A stretch of DNA of 64,000 nucleotides from CAMCXE01 sp036520615 (GCA_036520615.1 DATDJI010000085.1:1-64000), one strand, 5' to 3'. Positions 53,700 to 63,015 are shown, counted from the stretch's first letter. The notes: a model not told the origin generated them from the sequence alone. Made by a program: numbers and translations.

Positions 53700-54536
53700 A
53701 TGCAAATACAGGCTAATCAAGGGGTTGCAGGGCATCAACGTGTACCGGCTGCGCGGACGTGTCCACGGACTAAGACACTTTTGGCTGCAACGGCGCTTAC
53801 GCTGGGGCTCGCCACAGAAAATGTTATGGCGGGTGCTGCTAAATGGAGTTCTACGAATATTCAATATTTATACGGCGATAGCTACGCGCAAATTGGTGTG
53901 GACGGCGAGGGTAATCTTGGTTCCACCGAAGTGAGTAGTTCCGTTATTACCCTTGAGCATGTAAATGGCTGGAAATATGGCGACAATTTTTTCTTTGTCG
54001 ATATTACCAATAGCGACCGCGGCGATCCAAATAAACCCACTTCTTTTTACGGCGAAATATCACCGCGTTTAAGCCTCTCTGCATTGAGCGGAATGGATAT
54101 GTCGGCAGGCATTATTAAAGATGTATTGCTAACCGCCACTGAAGAGATTGGCCAGGGCTTTCATAATAATTTGTACGGCATCGCCATTGATTTAACTATC
54201 CCGCATACGCCAGTGGCGCAAATTAATTATTACATTCGCAATGAAATAGGTGCAAATAAGGATTTGGGCAGCCAGGTAACGTTGGTGTGGTTAACGCCAT
54301 TTTCTATTGGCAATGCGGATTTTTCCTTTGAAGGATTTTTAGACTATGCATTTGGCATGGATCACGCAGAGAACAATATTATTACCGCGCCTCGCCTATT
54401 AATGGATTTAGGTAAAACCTGGGGCGCACCGGGTACTTTGCAGGTGGGTTTTGAATACCAAATATGGCGTAATAAATATGGCATCAAAGATATTGACGAG
54501 GATGTGGCGCAGGCCATGGTGAAGTGGATTTTTTAA
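53700..54536 (+). CDS. Tsx-like outer-membrane channel
   Basis: The 278-residue protein has a signal sequence (about residues 25-44, TLLAATALTLGLATENVMAG) after an extended basic N-terminus, and a beta-barrel sequence beginning AAKWSSTNIQYLYGDSYAQIG, with the terminal aromatic residue (KWIF) required for barrel insertion. The start of the mature part and overall length match the nucleoside-specific channel-forming Tsx family. GAGG precedes the ATG by nine bases. As first gene of the operon it likely admits the compound taken up by the ABC importer. Confidence 0.85.
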   Translation: MQIQANQGVAGHQRVPAARTCPRTKTLLAATALTLGLATENVMAGAAKWSSTNIQYLYGDSYAQIGVDGEGNLGSTEVSSSVITLEHVNGWKYGDNFFFVDITNSDRGDPNKPTSFYGEISPRLSLSALSGMDMSAGIIKDVLLTATEEIGQGFHNNLYGIAIDLTIPHTPVAQINYYIRNEIGANKDLGSQVTLVWLTPFSIGNADFSFEGFLDYAFGMDHAENNIITAPRLLMDLGKTWGAPGTLQVGFEYQIWRNKYGIKDIDEDVAQAMVKWIF

Positions 54537-54599
54537 CATAATTAAATTTAATCACCATCTGGCCGTTAAATGGTACGGATGGGCTTTGGGGATGCCGCT

Positions 54600-55766
54600 A
54601 TGAATAATACTATCATCGATACTCTTAACGAAGAGACAAAACAATTGCCGTTACAGCCGCGTTTACAGCGTCGTGAATTTGTGCGCATTGCCGCAGGCGT
54701 TGCGGCCTGCGCCGCAGTTGGCGCACCGCGTGTGTTAGCTGCGGATAAGATTACTATGGGTTTTATTTATGTGGGGCCGCGAGATGATTATGGCTATAAC
54801 CAAGCACACTTTGAAGGTAAATCATCGCTGGCTAAATTAGATTGGGTAAAAGCCGTTGATGAGGAGCGTGTACCGGAAACTATTGAAGTGCAAAAAACTA
54901 TGGACAGTATGATTAATTTAAGCGGAGCGCAGGTTTTATTCCCGACATCATTTGGTTATTTTGACCCGCATATTCTTAAATACGCCAAAAAATATCCGAA
55001 GGTAATGTTTTTACACTGCGGCGGATTGTGGGACGAAGCTAAGCATCCTAAAAACGTCGGCAGCTATTTTGGCTATATAGATGAGGCAGTTTATATAAGT
55101 GGGTTAGTTGCAGGGCATATGAGTAAAACCGGCAAACTAGGTTTTATTGCTGCCATGCCGATCCCGCAAGTGCTGCGCAATATTAATAGTTTTACCCTAG
55201 CTGCGCGCAGTGTAAATCCAAAAATTACTACATCTGTTGTATTTACCGGCGGCTGGTCGAATCCTGTAAAAGAGGCCGAAGCCGCGAGTAGTTTAATTGA
55301 TCAGGGCGTGGATGTGCTCACATGCCACGTCGACAGCCCAAAGGTAGTGGTGGAAACAGCTGAAAAACGCGGTATTTTTTCCTGCGGTTATCACACGAAT
55401 AATGCAGCGCTTGCCCCTAAGGGATTTTTAACCGGCGCTGAGTGGAATTGGAGCCAGGTTTATAGCGACTATGCTGCACTTCTGCACGAGGGCAAACCTA
55501 TTCCTAATTTAGTGCGCGGCGGTATTAAAGAAGGCATTGTTAAAGTTTCTCCTTATGGAAAAGTCGTCAGCGATGCCGCTAAAGCCGCTGCCGATGCAAA
55601 AATAAAACAATTTATGCAGGGTGACTTTGTTGTTTATCAGGGACCGATAAAAGATAACGCTGGTAAAGAGATTATTCCTGCAGGCAAAGCATACGGCCAA
55701 AAAGATATTGCGTTGGAATCCATGGATTGGTTGGTGGAAGGGGTGGTGGGCTCGGCTAAATCTTGA
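54600..55766 (+). CDS. BMP-family ABC transporter substrate-binding protein (Tat-exported)
   Basis: The 388-residue protein has a twin-arginine-type signal (QRREFVRIAAGVAACAAVG) and a BMP/Med (PnrA-like) periplasmic binding fold with MGFIYVGPRDDYGYNQAHFEGK, GAQVLFPTSFGYFDPHILKYAKKYP and the closing EWNWSQVYSDYAALL. BMP proteins are known to bind nucleosides and related compounds; the ligand here is unknown. The start at 54600 has a GGGGA upstream. It is followed after 298 bases by the permease genes, in the same direction. Confidence 0.92.
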   Translation: MNNTIIDTLNEETKQLPLQPRLQRREFVRIAAGVAACAAVGAPRVLAADKITMGFIYVGPRDDYGYNQAHFEGKSSLAKLDWVKAVDEERVPETIEVQKTMDSMINLSGAQVLFPTSFGYFDPHILKYAKKYPKVMFLHCGGLWDEAKHPKNVGSYFGYIDEAVYISGLVAGHMSKTGKLGFIAAMPIPQVLRNINSFTLAARSVNPKITTSVVFTGGWSNPVKEAEAASSLIDQGVDVLTCHVDSPKVVVETAEKRGIFSCGYHTNNAALAPKGFLTGAEWNWSQVYSDYAALLHEGKPIPNLVRGGIKEGIVKVSPYGKVVSDAAKAAADAKIKQFMQGDFVVYQGPIKDNAGKEIIPAGKAYGQKDIALESMDWLVEGVVGSAKS

Positions 55767-56064
55767 TGTAGCTAAAAGCTTCATATCAGCCTGTGTATTT
55801 TTTTTAAATAAATTAAGTGCGTTTCGCATTAGCCCTGCCTAGCCAGGTGCGCCAACCTCTCCCTTGAAAACGGGGAGGGGCAAATGCTTCGCTTAATTGC
55901 TAAGTGCCCTAAAAATATTTAAGCGGCGGAAAATGTCATGTTTAATGGATTTTTTAATCTATCGCCTTTTAGAAGGGAGGTTTAAATATTTTAATTCTGG
56001 TTTTGGATTGGTTGATCCTAATTAAAAGAATTTAATTAAGCACTTTCATGTTGGAGTAATGCCT
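55767..56064. other. Intergenic region within the uptake operon, with hairpin
   Basis: This 298-base gap holds CCTCTCCC (55856-55863) and GGGGAGGGG (55872-55880), which pair imperfectly and relate to the repeat at 8625. It may reduce read-through from the binding-protein gene to the permeases, giving more binding protein than permease. Confidence 0.5.
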
Positions 56065-57153
56065 ATGCACAATATGCGCGAGACCTGGGCAATATCATTG
56101 GCGGCACTGACTGTTTCGGCAATTATTGTGGCAGTTTTTTTAGTCTCATGCCGGCAATCACCTTTGGAAGTGTTTAGCACTTTATATGTGGGCGCATTTG
56201 GTAGTTGGTTTTCCTGGCAGAACACTCTAGTGCGCGCGGCACCCTTAATGCTTACGGCTTTTTGTACTCTTTTGCCTGCCAGGGTTGGCTATATAGTTAT
56301 CGGCGGTGAAGGTGCATTTGTTATTGGTGGCCTTATGGCGACATTAACAGGCATTACACTGCAATCATTAAATCCATACACAGTACTAACCGCTATGGTA
56401 GTGGTGGGCGGACTATTTGGCGGTTTATGGATATTAATTGTCGGCGCCTTGCGCACCTATCGGCAGGTAAATGAAACCATTAGTTCGCTGCTATTAAATT
56501 ATATCGCCATCGCTATTTTAAATTTTTTAGTCGTGGGTATATTAAAAGACCCAGCGACATTAAATAACCCTTCTACCGCCTCAATTGGTGAGGCCAATAT
56601 GCTCACTAGCATTGGTGAAACCTCAATCCATTGGGGAATTTTTTACGGCCTATCCGCTTGTATTGGATTATTCGTATTGTGCCGTTTAAGCAGTTTTGGC
56701 TTCGCTATGGATATTGTCGGCGGTAATACGCGCGCAGCTCGCCTCGTTGGGTTACCACTGAATAGAATTATTTTACTCAGTTGTTTTTTAGGCGGTGCCT
56801 GCGCAGGTATTGCCGGGATGTTAGAAGTAGCGGCGATTCAGGGTCGAGCTAATTCATCGTTAGCGGCAGGTTATGGTTATGCCGGTATTTTGGTGGCGTT
56901 TTTAGCCAGGCAAAATCCACTAGCGGTAATTCCCTACGCAATTTTATTGGGTGGCATACAAGCGAGTGGCGGGTTGCTACAACGCAACCATAATTTGCCC
57001 GATGCAACCACAGGCGTTATTCAGGGCATTATTTTTATGGTGATTTTAACCAGCGAAATATTTTATGGCCGCTACGCCTGGCTGCAAACTAGGCCAAAAC
57101 AGCCCGAGTCAAAACAAACTGAGCCGAAAAAAATCGAGCCACGGCAAGCTTAA
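56065..57153 (+). CDS. ABC transporter permease (nucleoside/BMP type), first subunit
   Basis: The 362-residue protein has about eight to ten membrane helices and the branched-chain permease family features of BMP-type transporters (YufP-like), with VGYIVIGGEGAFVIGGLMATLTG and GNTRAARLVGLPLNRIILLSCFLGGACAGIAGMLE, the loop that touches the ATPase. Its C-terminal tail is charged and repetitive (KQPESKQTEPKKIEPRQ). The start at 56065 is chosen because GGAG (56053-56056) is eight bases upstream; an ATG at 56059 is too close. Confidence 0.9.
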   Translation: MHNMRETWAISLAALTVSAIIVAVFLVSCRQSPLEVFSTLYVGAFGSWFSWQNTLVRAAPLMLTAFCTLLPARVGYIVIGGEGAFVIGGLMATLTGITLQSLNPYTVLTAMVVVGGLFGGLWILIVGALRTYRQVNETISSLLLNYIAIAILNFLVVGILKDPATLNNPSTASIGEANMLTSIGETSIHWGIFYGLSACIGLFVLCRLSSFGFAMDIVGGNTRAARLVGLPLNRIILLSCFLGGACAGIAGMLEVAAIQGRANSSLAAGYGYAGILVAFLARQNPLAVIPYAILLGGIQASGGLLQRNHNLPDATTGVIQGIIFMVILTSEIFYGRYAWLQTRPKQPESKQTEPKKIEPRQA

Positions 57154-57224
57154 GGATGCGCAAATTTAATCGAGATACCATAAGAATTTGCTTTTAGTAC
57201 ACTCGCGCATAGCTGAGGTGAATA

Positions 57225-58145
57225 ATGGAAGTGCATGATAATAGTTTTTGGGTGCTACTTATCGCCGTTATTGGCGGGGCGATACGGGTGGGCACGCCGT
57301 TTATTTTTGTAAGCCTTGGCGAATGCTTAACGGAAAAATCCGGCCGCATTAATCTGGGTTTGGAAGGCAATTTAATTATGGGCGCAATGAGTGCTTATGC
57401 CACATCCTATTTGACCGGTTCGCCCTGGTTAGGTGTTTTAGCTGCTGCTGCGAGCGGTTGTGTATTAGGATCCGTGCACGCACTGCTGTGCCAACATCCA
57501 AAAGTAAATGATATTGCCCTGGGTATAGCCATGATGTTATTCGCCACAGGGCTAGCGTTTTTTTATGGCAAACCCTATATCCAGCCGAGTGCACCGCATT
57601 TGCCCTCGGTAAGTTTAGGCGCATGGAGTAATTGGCCGGTATTAAAGTCCGCGTTAGATATTAATTTATTATTTTTCTTAGGTGTGCTGCTCGCACCGTT
57701 TTTAGCCTGGTTTTTAAAATATACCCGCTGGGGCAATCGTGTGCGTATTGCTGGAGAAAGTAGTGATGCAGCATTAGCGATGGGTCTATCAGTTAATCGC
57801 TTGCGATTTTTTAGCACAGTTGCCGGCGGTGCCCTAGCCTCGGTGGGAGGCAGTTATTTATCGCTTTTTTACCCAGGTAGTTGGAGTGAAGGTTTATCTA
57901 GCGGGCAAGGTTTAATGGCAGTTGCTTTAGTTATTTTCGCGCGCTGGGACCCGATCAAATGCCTGTACGCAAGTTTTTTATTTGGTAGCGCAGCAGCCTT
58001 AGGCCCAGCATTACAATCCGTAGGCGTCACCTCGGGATATTATTTATTTAATGCTGCACCCTATGTATTAACACTTGCCATTATGATTTTTACGTCTAGT
58101 TCATCCGGCACGATAAAGGGTTTGCCTGGAGAATTTGTAAAATAA
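57225..58145 (+). CDS. ABC transporter permease (nucleoside/BMP type), second subunit
   Basis: The 306-residue protein is a YufQ-like permease with GTPFIFVSLGECLTEKSGRINLGLEGNLIMGAM and the ATPase-contact loop ESSDAALAMGLSVNRLRFFSTVAGGALASVGG. It begins 71 bases after the first permease with GAGGTGA upstream. BMP transporters always have two different permeases and one double ATPase, as here. Confidence 0.92.
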   Translation: MEVHDNSFWVLLIAVIGGAIRVGTPFIFVSLGECLTEKSGRINLGLEGNLIMGAMSAYATSYLTGSPWLGVLAAAASGCVLGSVHALLCQHPKVNDIALGIAMMLFATGLAFFYGKPYIQPSAPHLPSVSLGAWSNWPVLKSALDINLLFFLGVLLAPFLAWFLKYTRWGNRVRIAGESSDAALAMGLSVNRLRFFSTVAGGALASVGGSYLSLFYPGSWSEGLSSGQGLMAVALVIFARWDPIKCLYASFLFGSAAALGPALQSVGVTSGYYLFNAAPYVLTLAIMIFTSSSSGTIKGLPGEFVK

Positions 58146-58170
58146 ATTCGGCATCATTGGAGCGATTTTT

Positions 58171-58851
58171 ATGTATATTCCCGCAACGCCTTACCCCTGG
58201 CCCTATAACGGCGATATTACACCTGCCAATACCGCATTAATTATTATTGATATGCAAATTGATTTTTGTGGGCCCGGCGGCTACGTGGCATCTATGGGCT
58301 ATGATATCGGCCTTACACGCGCGCCCATTGAGCCAATAAAAGCTTTGCTAGCACTGATGCGAGCGAAAGGCTTTTATATTATTCACACTCGCGAAGGCCA
58401 CCGGCCTGATTTAGCTGATTTACCGCCGAATAAACGTTGGCGCAGTCGGCAGATGGGCGCAGGCATTGGTGATGCTGGCCCCTGTGGGCGGATTTTAATT
58501 CGCGGTGAGCCTGGCTGGAATATTATTGAAGAGTTGGCGCCTTCACCAGGCGAAGTAATAATTGATAAACCAGGCAAAGGCTCATTTTGCGCAACCGATT
58601 TAGATTTAATTCTGCGCACGCAGAATATTCGTAACTTGATTATTACCGGTATTACAACGGACGTATGTGTAAGTACAACAATGCGTGAAGCGAATGATCG
58701 TGGTTATGAATGCTTAATGGTAGAGGACTGCTGCGCGGCCACTGATCCTGATAATCATAGCGCTGCTATTAATATGGTAAAAATGCAGGGCGGTGTTTTT
58801 GGTGCTACTGCCTCAAGCGCGTCATTAATGGCTCAGTTGGAGCAGCTGTGA
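58171..58851 (+). CDS. biuH: Biuret hydrolase (isochorismatase-like cysteine hydrolase)
   Basis: BiuH hydrolyses biuret to allophanate and ammonia. The 226-residue protein resembles the Rhizobium leguminosarum enzyme, as I recall its sequence, over nearly its whole length: YPWPYNGDITPANTALIIID, APIEPIKALLALMRAKG, HTREGHRPDLADLPPNKRWR, GDAGPCGRILIRGEPGW and TDVCVSTTMREANDRGYECL. The known catalytic residues are kept with the same spacing: D27, K133 and C166 (D36, K142 and C175 in Rhizobium), with Q206 of MQGG equivalent to Q215. GGAG is eight bases before the ATG. It is inside the importer operon, so the imported compound is probably biuret or a relative. No allophanate hydrolase is in the window. 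Confidence 0.9.
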   Translation: MYIPATPYPWPYNGDITPANTALIIIDMQIDFCGPGGYVASMGYDIGLTRAPIEPIKALLALMRAKGFYIIHTREGHRPDLADLPPNKRWRSRQMGAGIGDAGPCGRILIRGEPGWNIIEELAPSPGEVIIDKPGKGSFCATDLDLILRTQNIRNLIITGITTDVCVSTTMREANDRGYECLMVEDCCAATDPDNHSAAINMVKMQGGVFGATASSASLMAQLEQL

Positions 58852-60359
58852 TGGCCGAATTCATTTTAGAAGCATTAAATATTAATAAAGCCTTTGGTGG
58901 TGTTAAAGCCCTCGATAATGTAAGCCTGCGTTTGGGCAAAAATAGCTTCCACGCTTTATTAGGGGAAAACGGCGCAGGTAAAAGTACATTAGTCAAATGC
59001 ATTATGGGATATTACCAGCCCGATAGTGGTCAGCTATTAATGAATAATCGGCAGGAGGTTATCACTTCGCCGCAAATTGCTGCCGCTAAAGGTATAGGCA
59101 TGGTTTACCAGCATTTTACGTTAATTCCGAATATGACGATTGCGGAAAATATCCTGTTGTCGCGCCCTGTTGTACCTTTGGTAATTCCCTGGAAAACCGC
59201 TATTGGTGAATTGGAAGAAAAAATGGCACAGATGCCATTCCAGTTCGATTTAAAACGTTATGTGCGGGATTTATCGGTAGGGGAAAAGCAAAAAGTTGAA
59301 ATCACCAAACAATTATTACTGAATTCGAAAATTTTAATTTTGGATGAGCCTACATCGGTGTTAACACCCGCCGAGTCAGATGAAGTATTGGGCAAAGTGT
59401 ACGATTTAACTAAGGCAGGGACGCTTAGTGTATTAATGATTAGCCATAAATTCCGCGAGGTAATGCAATACGCTGATACGGTAACTGTGTTGCGCAAAGG
59501 CAAATATGTTGGAAGTGCCGCAACTCGGCAGGTTACAACTGAGCATTTGGCCGACATGATGTTAGGTGGCGATAAAGTGAAATCGCCACCGGCACGCACG
59601 CAATTAAAAGAGCAAGCGGTGCGTTTGGAAGTGGAAGGTTTGTCGGTACAGGATGATCAATTATTAGATGCCGTTAAAAAAGTTAGTTTTTCTATTCGCG
59701 CAGGAGAAATACTTGGTATTGCCGGTGTATCGGGCAACGGCCAAAAACAATTGGTGGAAGCTTTAGCCGGGCAGCGGCCCAAGGCCTGCGGTAGTATTAA
59801 AGTCGCCGGGCGAGACTATGAACCTACGCAAACGCGCGCCTTAGCGGAGGGTTTTTATTGTTTACCCGAAGAGCCGCTGCGCAATGCCTGTGTGCCGAAT
59901 ATGAGTCTGGCCGATAATTTAAGCTTGCGGCAGTTTAATCAACCAGCATTTAGCCGCTGGGGATGGTTGCTAAATCGCAAAGCCATGCGCAGTTTTGCTG
60001 AGCAAAAAATTCACGAATATGCAGTGCGCACGCAAGGGCCTGAGCAACCCATTAAAGGTTTATCCGGCGGTAATATTCAACGCGTGGTTTTAGCGCGGGA
60101 ACTAGCGGCCAATTTAAATATATTGGTCGTGGCCAACCCGTGTTTTGGTTTAGATTTTAAAGCAGTTGCCGATATTCGCGGGCGTATTTTAACTGCCCGA
60201 AATGAAGGCGCAGCAGTTTTATTGTTAAGCGAAGATTTAGATGAAGTTTTAGCGCTCAGTGATCGCCTGTATGTTATATCTGGAGGCCAACTATTATATG
60301 AAACCACACCACAACAAGCGGATTTAAATACGATTGGCCAATACATGGCGGGCCATTGA
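58851..60359 (+). CDS. ABC transporter double ATP-binding protein (BMP/nucleoside type)
   Basis: The 502-residue protein has two ABC domains. The first (residues 1-245) has Walker A LLGENGAGKSTLVKC, signature DLSVGEKQKVEI and Walker B ILILDEPTSVL. The second (about 255-500) has a degenerate Walker A (GVSGNGQKQLVEALAG), signature GLSGGNIQRV and ANPCFGLDFKA where a normal Walker B Asp-Glu should be. This asymmetry is normal for nucleoside and sugar-type double ATPases. It overlaps the biuH stop by one base (TGATG). Confidence 0.94.
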   Translation: MAEFILEALNINKAFGGVKALDNVSLRLGKNSFHALLGENGAGKSTLVKCIMGYYQPDSGQLLMNNRQEVITSPQIAAAKGIGMVYQHFTLIPNMTIAENILLSRPVVPLVIPWKTAIGELEEKMAQMPFQFDLKRYVRDLSVGEKQKVEITKQLLLNSKILILDEPTSVLTPAESDEVLGKVYDLTKAGTLSVLMISHKFREVMQYADTVTVLRKGKYVGSAATRQVTTEHLADMMLGGDKVKSPPARTQLKEQAVRLEVEGLSVQDDQLLDAVKKVSFSIRAGEILGIAGVSGNGQKQLVEALAGQRPKACGSIKVAGRDYEPTQTRALAEGFYCLPEEPLRNACVPNMSLADNLSLRQFNQPAFSRWGWLLNRKAMRSFAEQKIHEYAVRTQGPEQPIKGLSGGNIQRVVLARELAANLNILVVANPCFGLDFKAVADIRGRILTARNEGAAVLLLSEDLDEVLALSDRLYVISGGQLLYETTPQQADLNTIGQYMAGH

Positions 60360-60505
60360 CGTTGGTGTAGCAATATAATATCAATATATCTGCGCAACCG
60401 GTGTATTGCTTTGCCTCGAATTCCTGGCCTATTTAATTTAAGTGTTCGTTAAATGCATAACCAAAACCGCTTGTGCGCGAGGGCTAAACGCCCTCCGGAG
60501 GATCT

Positions 60506-61186
60506 ATGCTCGTTATTGATGCTAAACCATTTTCCTATGAATTAACGGCAAAAAAACCCGCTTTAATTATTATTGATATGCAGCGGGATTTTTTAGAACC
60601 GGGAGGGTTTGGCGCCGCACTGGGAAATAATGTTAGCCTTGCTGCTGCCTGTATTCCCTATGTTGAATCGCTTTTAAAGGCGGCTCGCGCACTTAATTTA
60701 CCGATAATTCACACACGCGAGTGCCATAAAGCGGACTTATCTGATTGCCCGCCGCACAAACGTATACGCGGCAGTGGGGCGCTGCGCATTGGCGATATTG
60801 GGCCGATGGGGCGCATTCTAATTGACGCAGAACCGGGTAATGCCATTATCCCTCAGCTAGCTCCGCAGGCAGGCGAATTAGAATTAACTAAACCTGGCAA
60901 AGGTGCTTTTTATAATACACATCTGCATGATTATTTAATTGAACGCGGTATTGAAGATTTAATTTTTGCAGGCGTAACTACCGAGGTCTGTGTGCAAACA
61001 ACTATGCGCGAGGCTAACGATCGTGGCTATCGCTGTTTGTTAGTCGAAGAGGCAACGGCAAGTTATTTCCCTGAATATAAAACCGCCTGTATTAATATGC
61101 TTGTAGCGCAGGGCGGTATTGTGGGCTGGGCGGCGAGTTTGGAGCAAACCCTAGCAGGGCTATTTAAGGCGTATGCAGATGAATAA
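60506..61186 (+). CDS. Second isochorismatase-like cysteine hydrolase, candidate triuret or ureide hydrolase
   Basis: The 226-residue protein has the same fold and triad as biuret hydrolase (D24, K129, C162) with IIIDMQRDFLEPGGFG, GDIGPMGRILIDAEPG, KPGKGAFY and GVTTEVCVQTTMREANDRGY, but differs at substrate-contact segments: no PYPWPYNG N-terminus, HTRECHKADLSDCPPHKRIR in place of HTREGHRPDLADLPPNKRWR, and Y136 where BiuH has C140. Triuret hydrolase TrtA belongs to the same family, so triuret is the leading guess; other ureides are possible. GGAGG is a few bases before the ATG. Confidence 0.85.
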   Translation: MLVIDAKPFSYELTAKKPALIIIDMQRDFLEPGGFGAALGNNVSLAAACIPYVESLLKAARALNLPIIHTRECHKADLSDCPPHKRIRGSGALRIGDIGPMGRILIDAEPGNAIIPQLAPQAGELELTKPGKGAFYNTHLHDYLIERGIEDLIFAGVTTEVCVQTTMREANDRGYRCLLVEEATASYFPEYKTACINMLVAQGGIVGWAASLEQTLAGLFKAYADE

Positions 61187-61526
61187 TATTTTAACTTTGC
61201 CAAATATTTTTAATATAGAGCAATTGCTGGCGCAGCACGCGTGGCAACCTTTAGTTGAAGGTGTGCGCTTTTGCCAAATTTACAGTGTAGAACCTGAAGG
61301 TGCACGAGCTGGATTTTTGCATTATATGCCTGGCGCAAAGGTTCCCCCGCATAAGCACCAAGGCTTGGAGCATATTTTAATTTTGCAGGGCTATCAGCTT
61401 GATGGCGATAAAACCTATTCCGTTGGTACATTGGTGATTCATCCTGAATCTACGATTCACAGCTTGGAGTCACCCGAGGGATGTGTAGCTTTGGGTATTT
61501 GGGAGAAACCTGTGACGTTCGTTTGA
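61173..61526 (+). CDS. Cupin-domain protein
   Basis: The 117-residue protein is a single cupin barrel with motif 1 PPHKHQGLEHILILQGYQLDG (metal-binding HxH and Glu) and motif 2 GTLVIHPESTIHSLES. It resembles the C-terminal cupin of ChrR and related small cupins. It overlaps the second hydrolase by 14 bases, so it is translationally coupled and part of the operon. It might be an isomerase/decarboxylase for an intermediate or a sensor; the function is unknown. The start may be 61179 instead. Confidence 0.85.
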   Translation: MQMNNILTLPNIFNIEQLLAQHAWQPLVEGVRFCQIYSVEPEGARAGFLHYMPGAKVPPHKHQGLEHILILQGYQLDGDKTYSVGTLVIHPESTIHSLESPEGCVALGIWEKPVTFV

Positions 61527-61658
61527 ACTATAAATTTAGCGATTAAAGTGAATGTGGTTATAAATAGCCATCTTGTCAAAGCATTGGCGACTACTATAAA
61601 AAATTGGTTTCGTGGAGTCGGGCTACGACTAGTCTAAAAACAAATAATCAAAAAATAA

Positions 61659-62594
61659 TTATTTATTCACCACAGGCTGCCATTCCGGCGGAATAGCTTT
61701 CACCAGATATTCCATAAATGCGCGAGATTTTGACGTTAATTGATGGCGATCACGCACGCAGAAATAAATATCCAAAGGCTCGATTTCTGCAATGACCTGC
61801 GCATTTTCACTGTGTAAAAATAATGTTTCCAATTGCCCGCTCGCGATAAAAGGATCGGCGACAAATGCTGCTAAACGCGTAATGCCTCCACCTGCGACCG
61901 CCAAATGAGCAAGCACATCAATATCATCGCTAATCGTTGTTGCGTGTACATCAGCTTCAACGCGTAAGCCGTCGCGAATAAATCCCCAGCGTAAAAATCT
62001 CCCGTCAACGGGCAGACGAAAAACCAGGCAGGCATGATGGCGAAGTTCTTCGGGAGTAGTCGGGCGGCCAGCTCGCGCAAGGTAAGTTGGTGCGGCGCAA
62101 AAATGTGTAGGAACTGTTGCTATTCGTCGGGCAATCATGCCGTCTTCAAGCTGTTGTTTAATTCGAATGCTGACATCAACGGACTCTTGAATATGATCGA
62201 CATTGCGATCCGTCGTCATCAATTCGATTGCGATGCGCGGGTAGCGCAGATTAAATTCAGGAATCAATGGCGCTATAATGTGTCTGCCAAAAGCTGCCGT
62301 AGAGGCAATGCAAAGCCGGCCTTGCGGCTGCGTATTCAGGTTGGCAACTGCGGCATTGGCCTCGGATATTTCGTTGACGATATTGCGCACTTTTTCATAG
62401 TAGAGCTCACCGCTTTCCGTAAGCGCCATGCTGCGAGTGGTGCGTAATAACAACCGCACGCCAAGATGCTCCTCCAATCGCGCGATGTTCTGGCTCGCCG
62501 CCGCCGCGCTGACGCCCATGCGTTTAGCTGCCGCAGCAATACTGCCGTTTTCCACCACTTTCACAAAACTCTCAATGCCACGCAAAGTGTCCAT
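61659..62594 (-). CDS. LysR-family transcriptional regulator
   Basis: The 311-residue protein has an N-terminal winged helix (residues 1-60) with MDTLRGIESFVKVVENGSIAAAAKRMGVSAAAASQNIARLEEHLGVRLLLRTTR and a C-terminal LysR substrate-binding domain of the CrgA-like subgroup, with EGLRIASTAAFGRH-type and FCVRDRHQLTSKSRAFMEYL. The start at 62594 fits the family; 62621 would add nine residues. It is divergent from the DUF2798 gene, which it probably regulates. Confidence 0.93.
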   Translation of the reverse strand: MDTLRGIESFVKVVENGSIAAAAKRMGVSAAAASQNIARLEEHLGVRLLLRTTRSMALTESGELYYEKVRNIVNEISEANAAVANLNTQPQGRLCIASTAAFGRHIIAPLIPEFNLRYPRIAIELMTTDRNVDHIQESVDVSIRIKQQLEDGMIARRIATVPTHFCAAPTYLARAGRPTTPEELRHHACLVFRLPVDGRFLRWGFIRDGLRVEADVHATTISDDIDVLAHLAVAGGGITRLAAFVADPFIASGQLETLFLHSENAQVIAEIEPLDIYFCVRDRHQLTSKSRAFMEYLVKAIPPEWQPVVNK

Positions 62595-62733
62595 ATATCT
62601 GCTTCTTAATGGGATGCTCATTCATAAGTTTACCTTGGTATTGAGTTAAGTCACAGCCGTCTACCGAGGCTCGCCTCCAATCTGTAATTTGACTAAACAC
62701 TGCATTACTCACTGCGTATTTAGGGGAATAGAG

Positions 62734-63015
62734 ATGCTAAACACAAAAAACCAAACCAATATGGCTGTTAGCTGGCAGGTGCCCTCGCGATACAGTTCAT
62801 TAGTTTTCGCATTCTTCATGTCGGTGATAATGGCATTTTTAATGTGCATGGTAATTACTGCGGCTAACCATAATTTGACGATGGATTATCTGTCGCATGA
62901 ATATTTTTTGGGCGTTTTACACGCATATAAAGTGGCTATGCCGGTCGCTTTCGTATGTATTCTAGCTGTGCGGCCGCTCGTAATTAAGTTGGTAGCTTTG
63001 TCGGTTAAAAAATAA
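62734..63015 (+). CDS. DUF2798 family membrane protein
   Basis: The 93-residue protein has two hydrophobic helices (about residues 22-45 and 65-85) and the DUF2798 pattern SRYSSLVFAFFMSVIMAFLMCMVITAAN and AMPVAFVCILAVRPLVIKLVAL. AGGGGA lies before the ATG at 62734, and a terminator follows at 63091. Divergent pairing with a LysR regulator is typical for this family. Function unknown. Confidence 0.88.
   Translation: MLNTKNQTNMAVSWQVPSRYSSLVFAFFMSVIMAFLMCMVITAANHNLTMDYLSHEYFLGVLHAYKVAMPVAFVCILAVRPLVIKLVALSVKK

Noticed and set aside
59680..60359. Degenerate second Walker motifs in the ATPase as a sign of decay
   Set aside because: Such asymmetry is normal in double ATPases of nucleoside and sugar importers.
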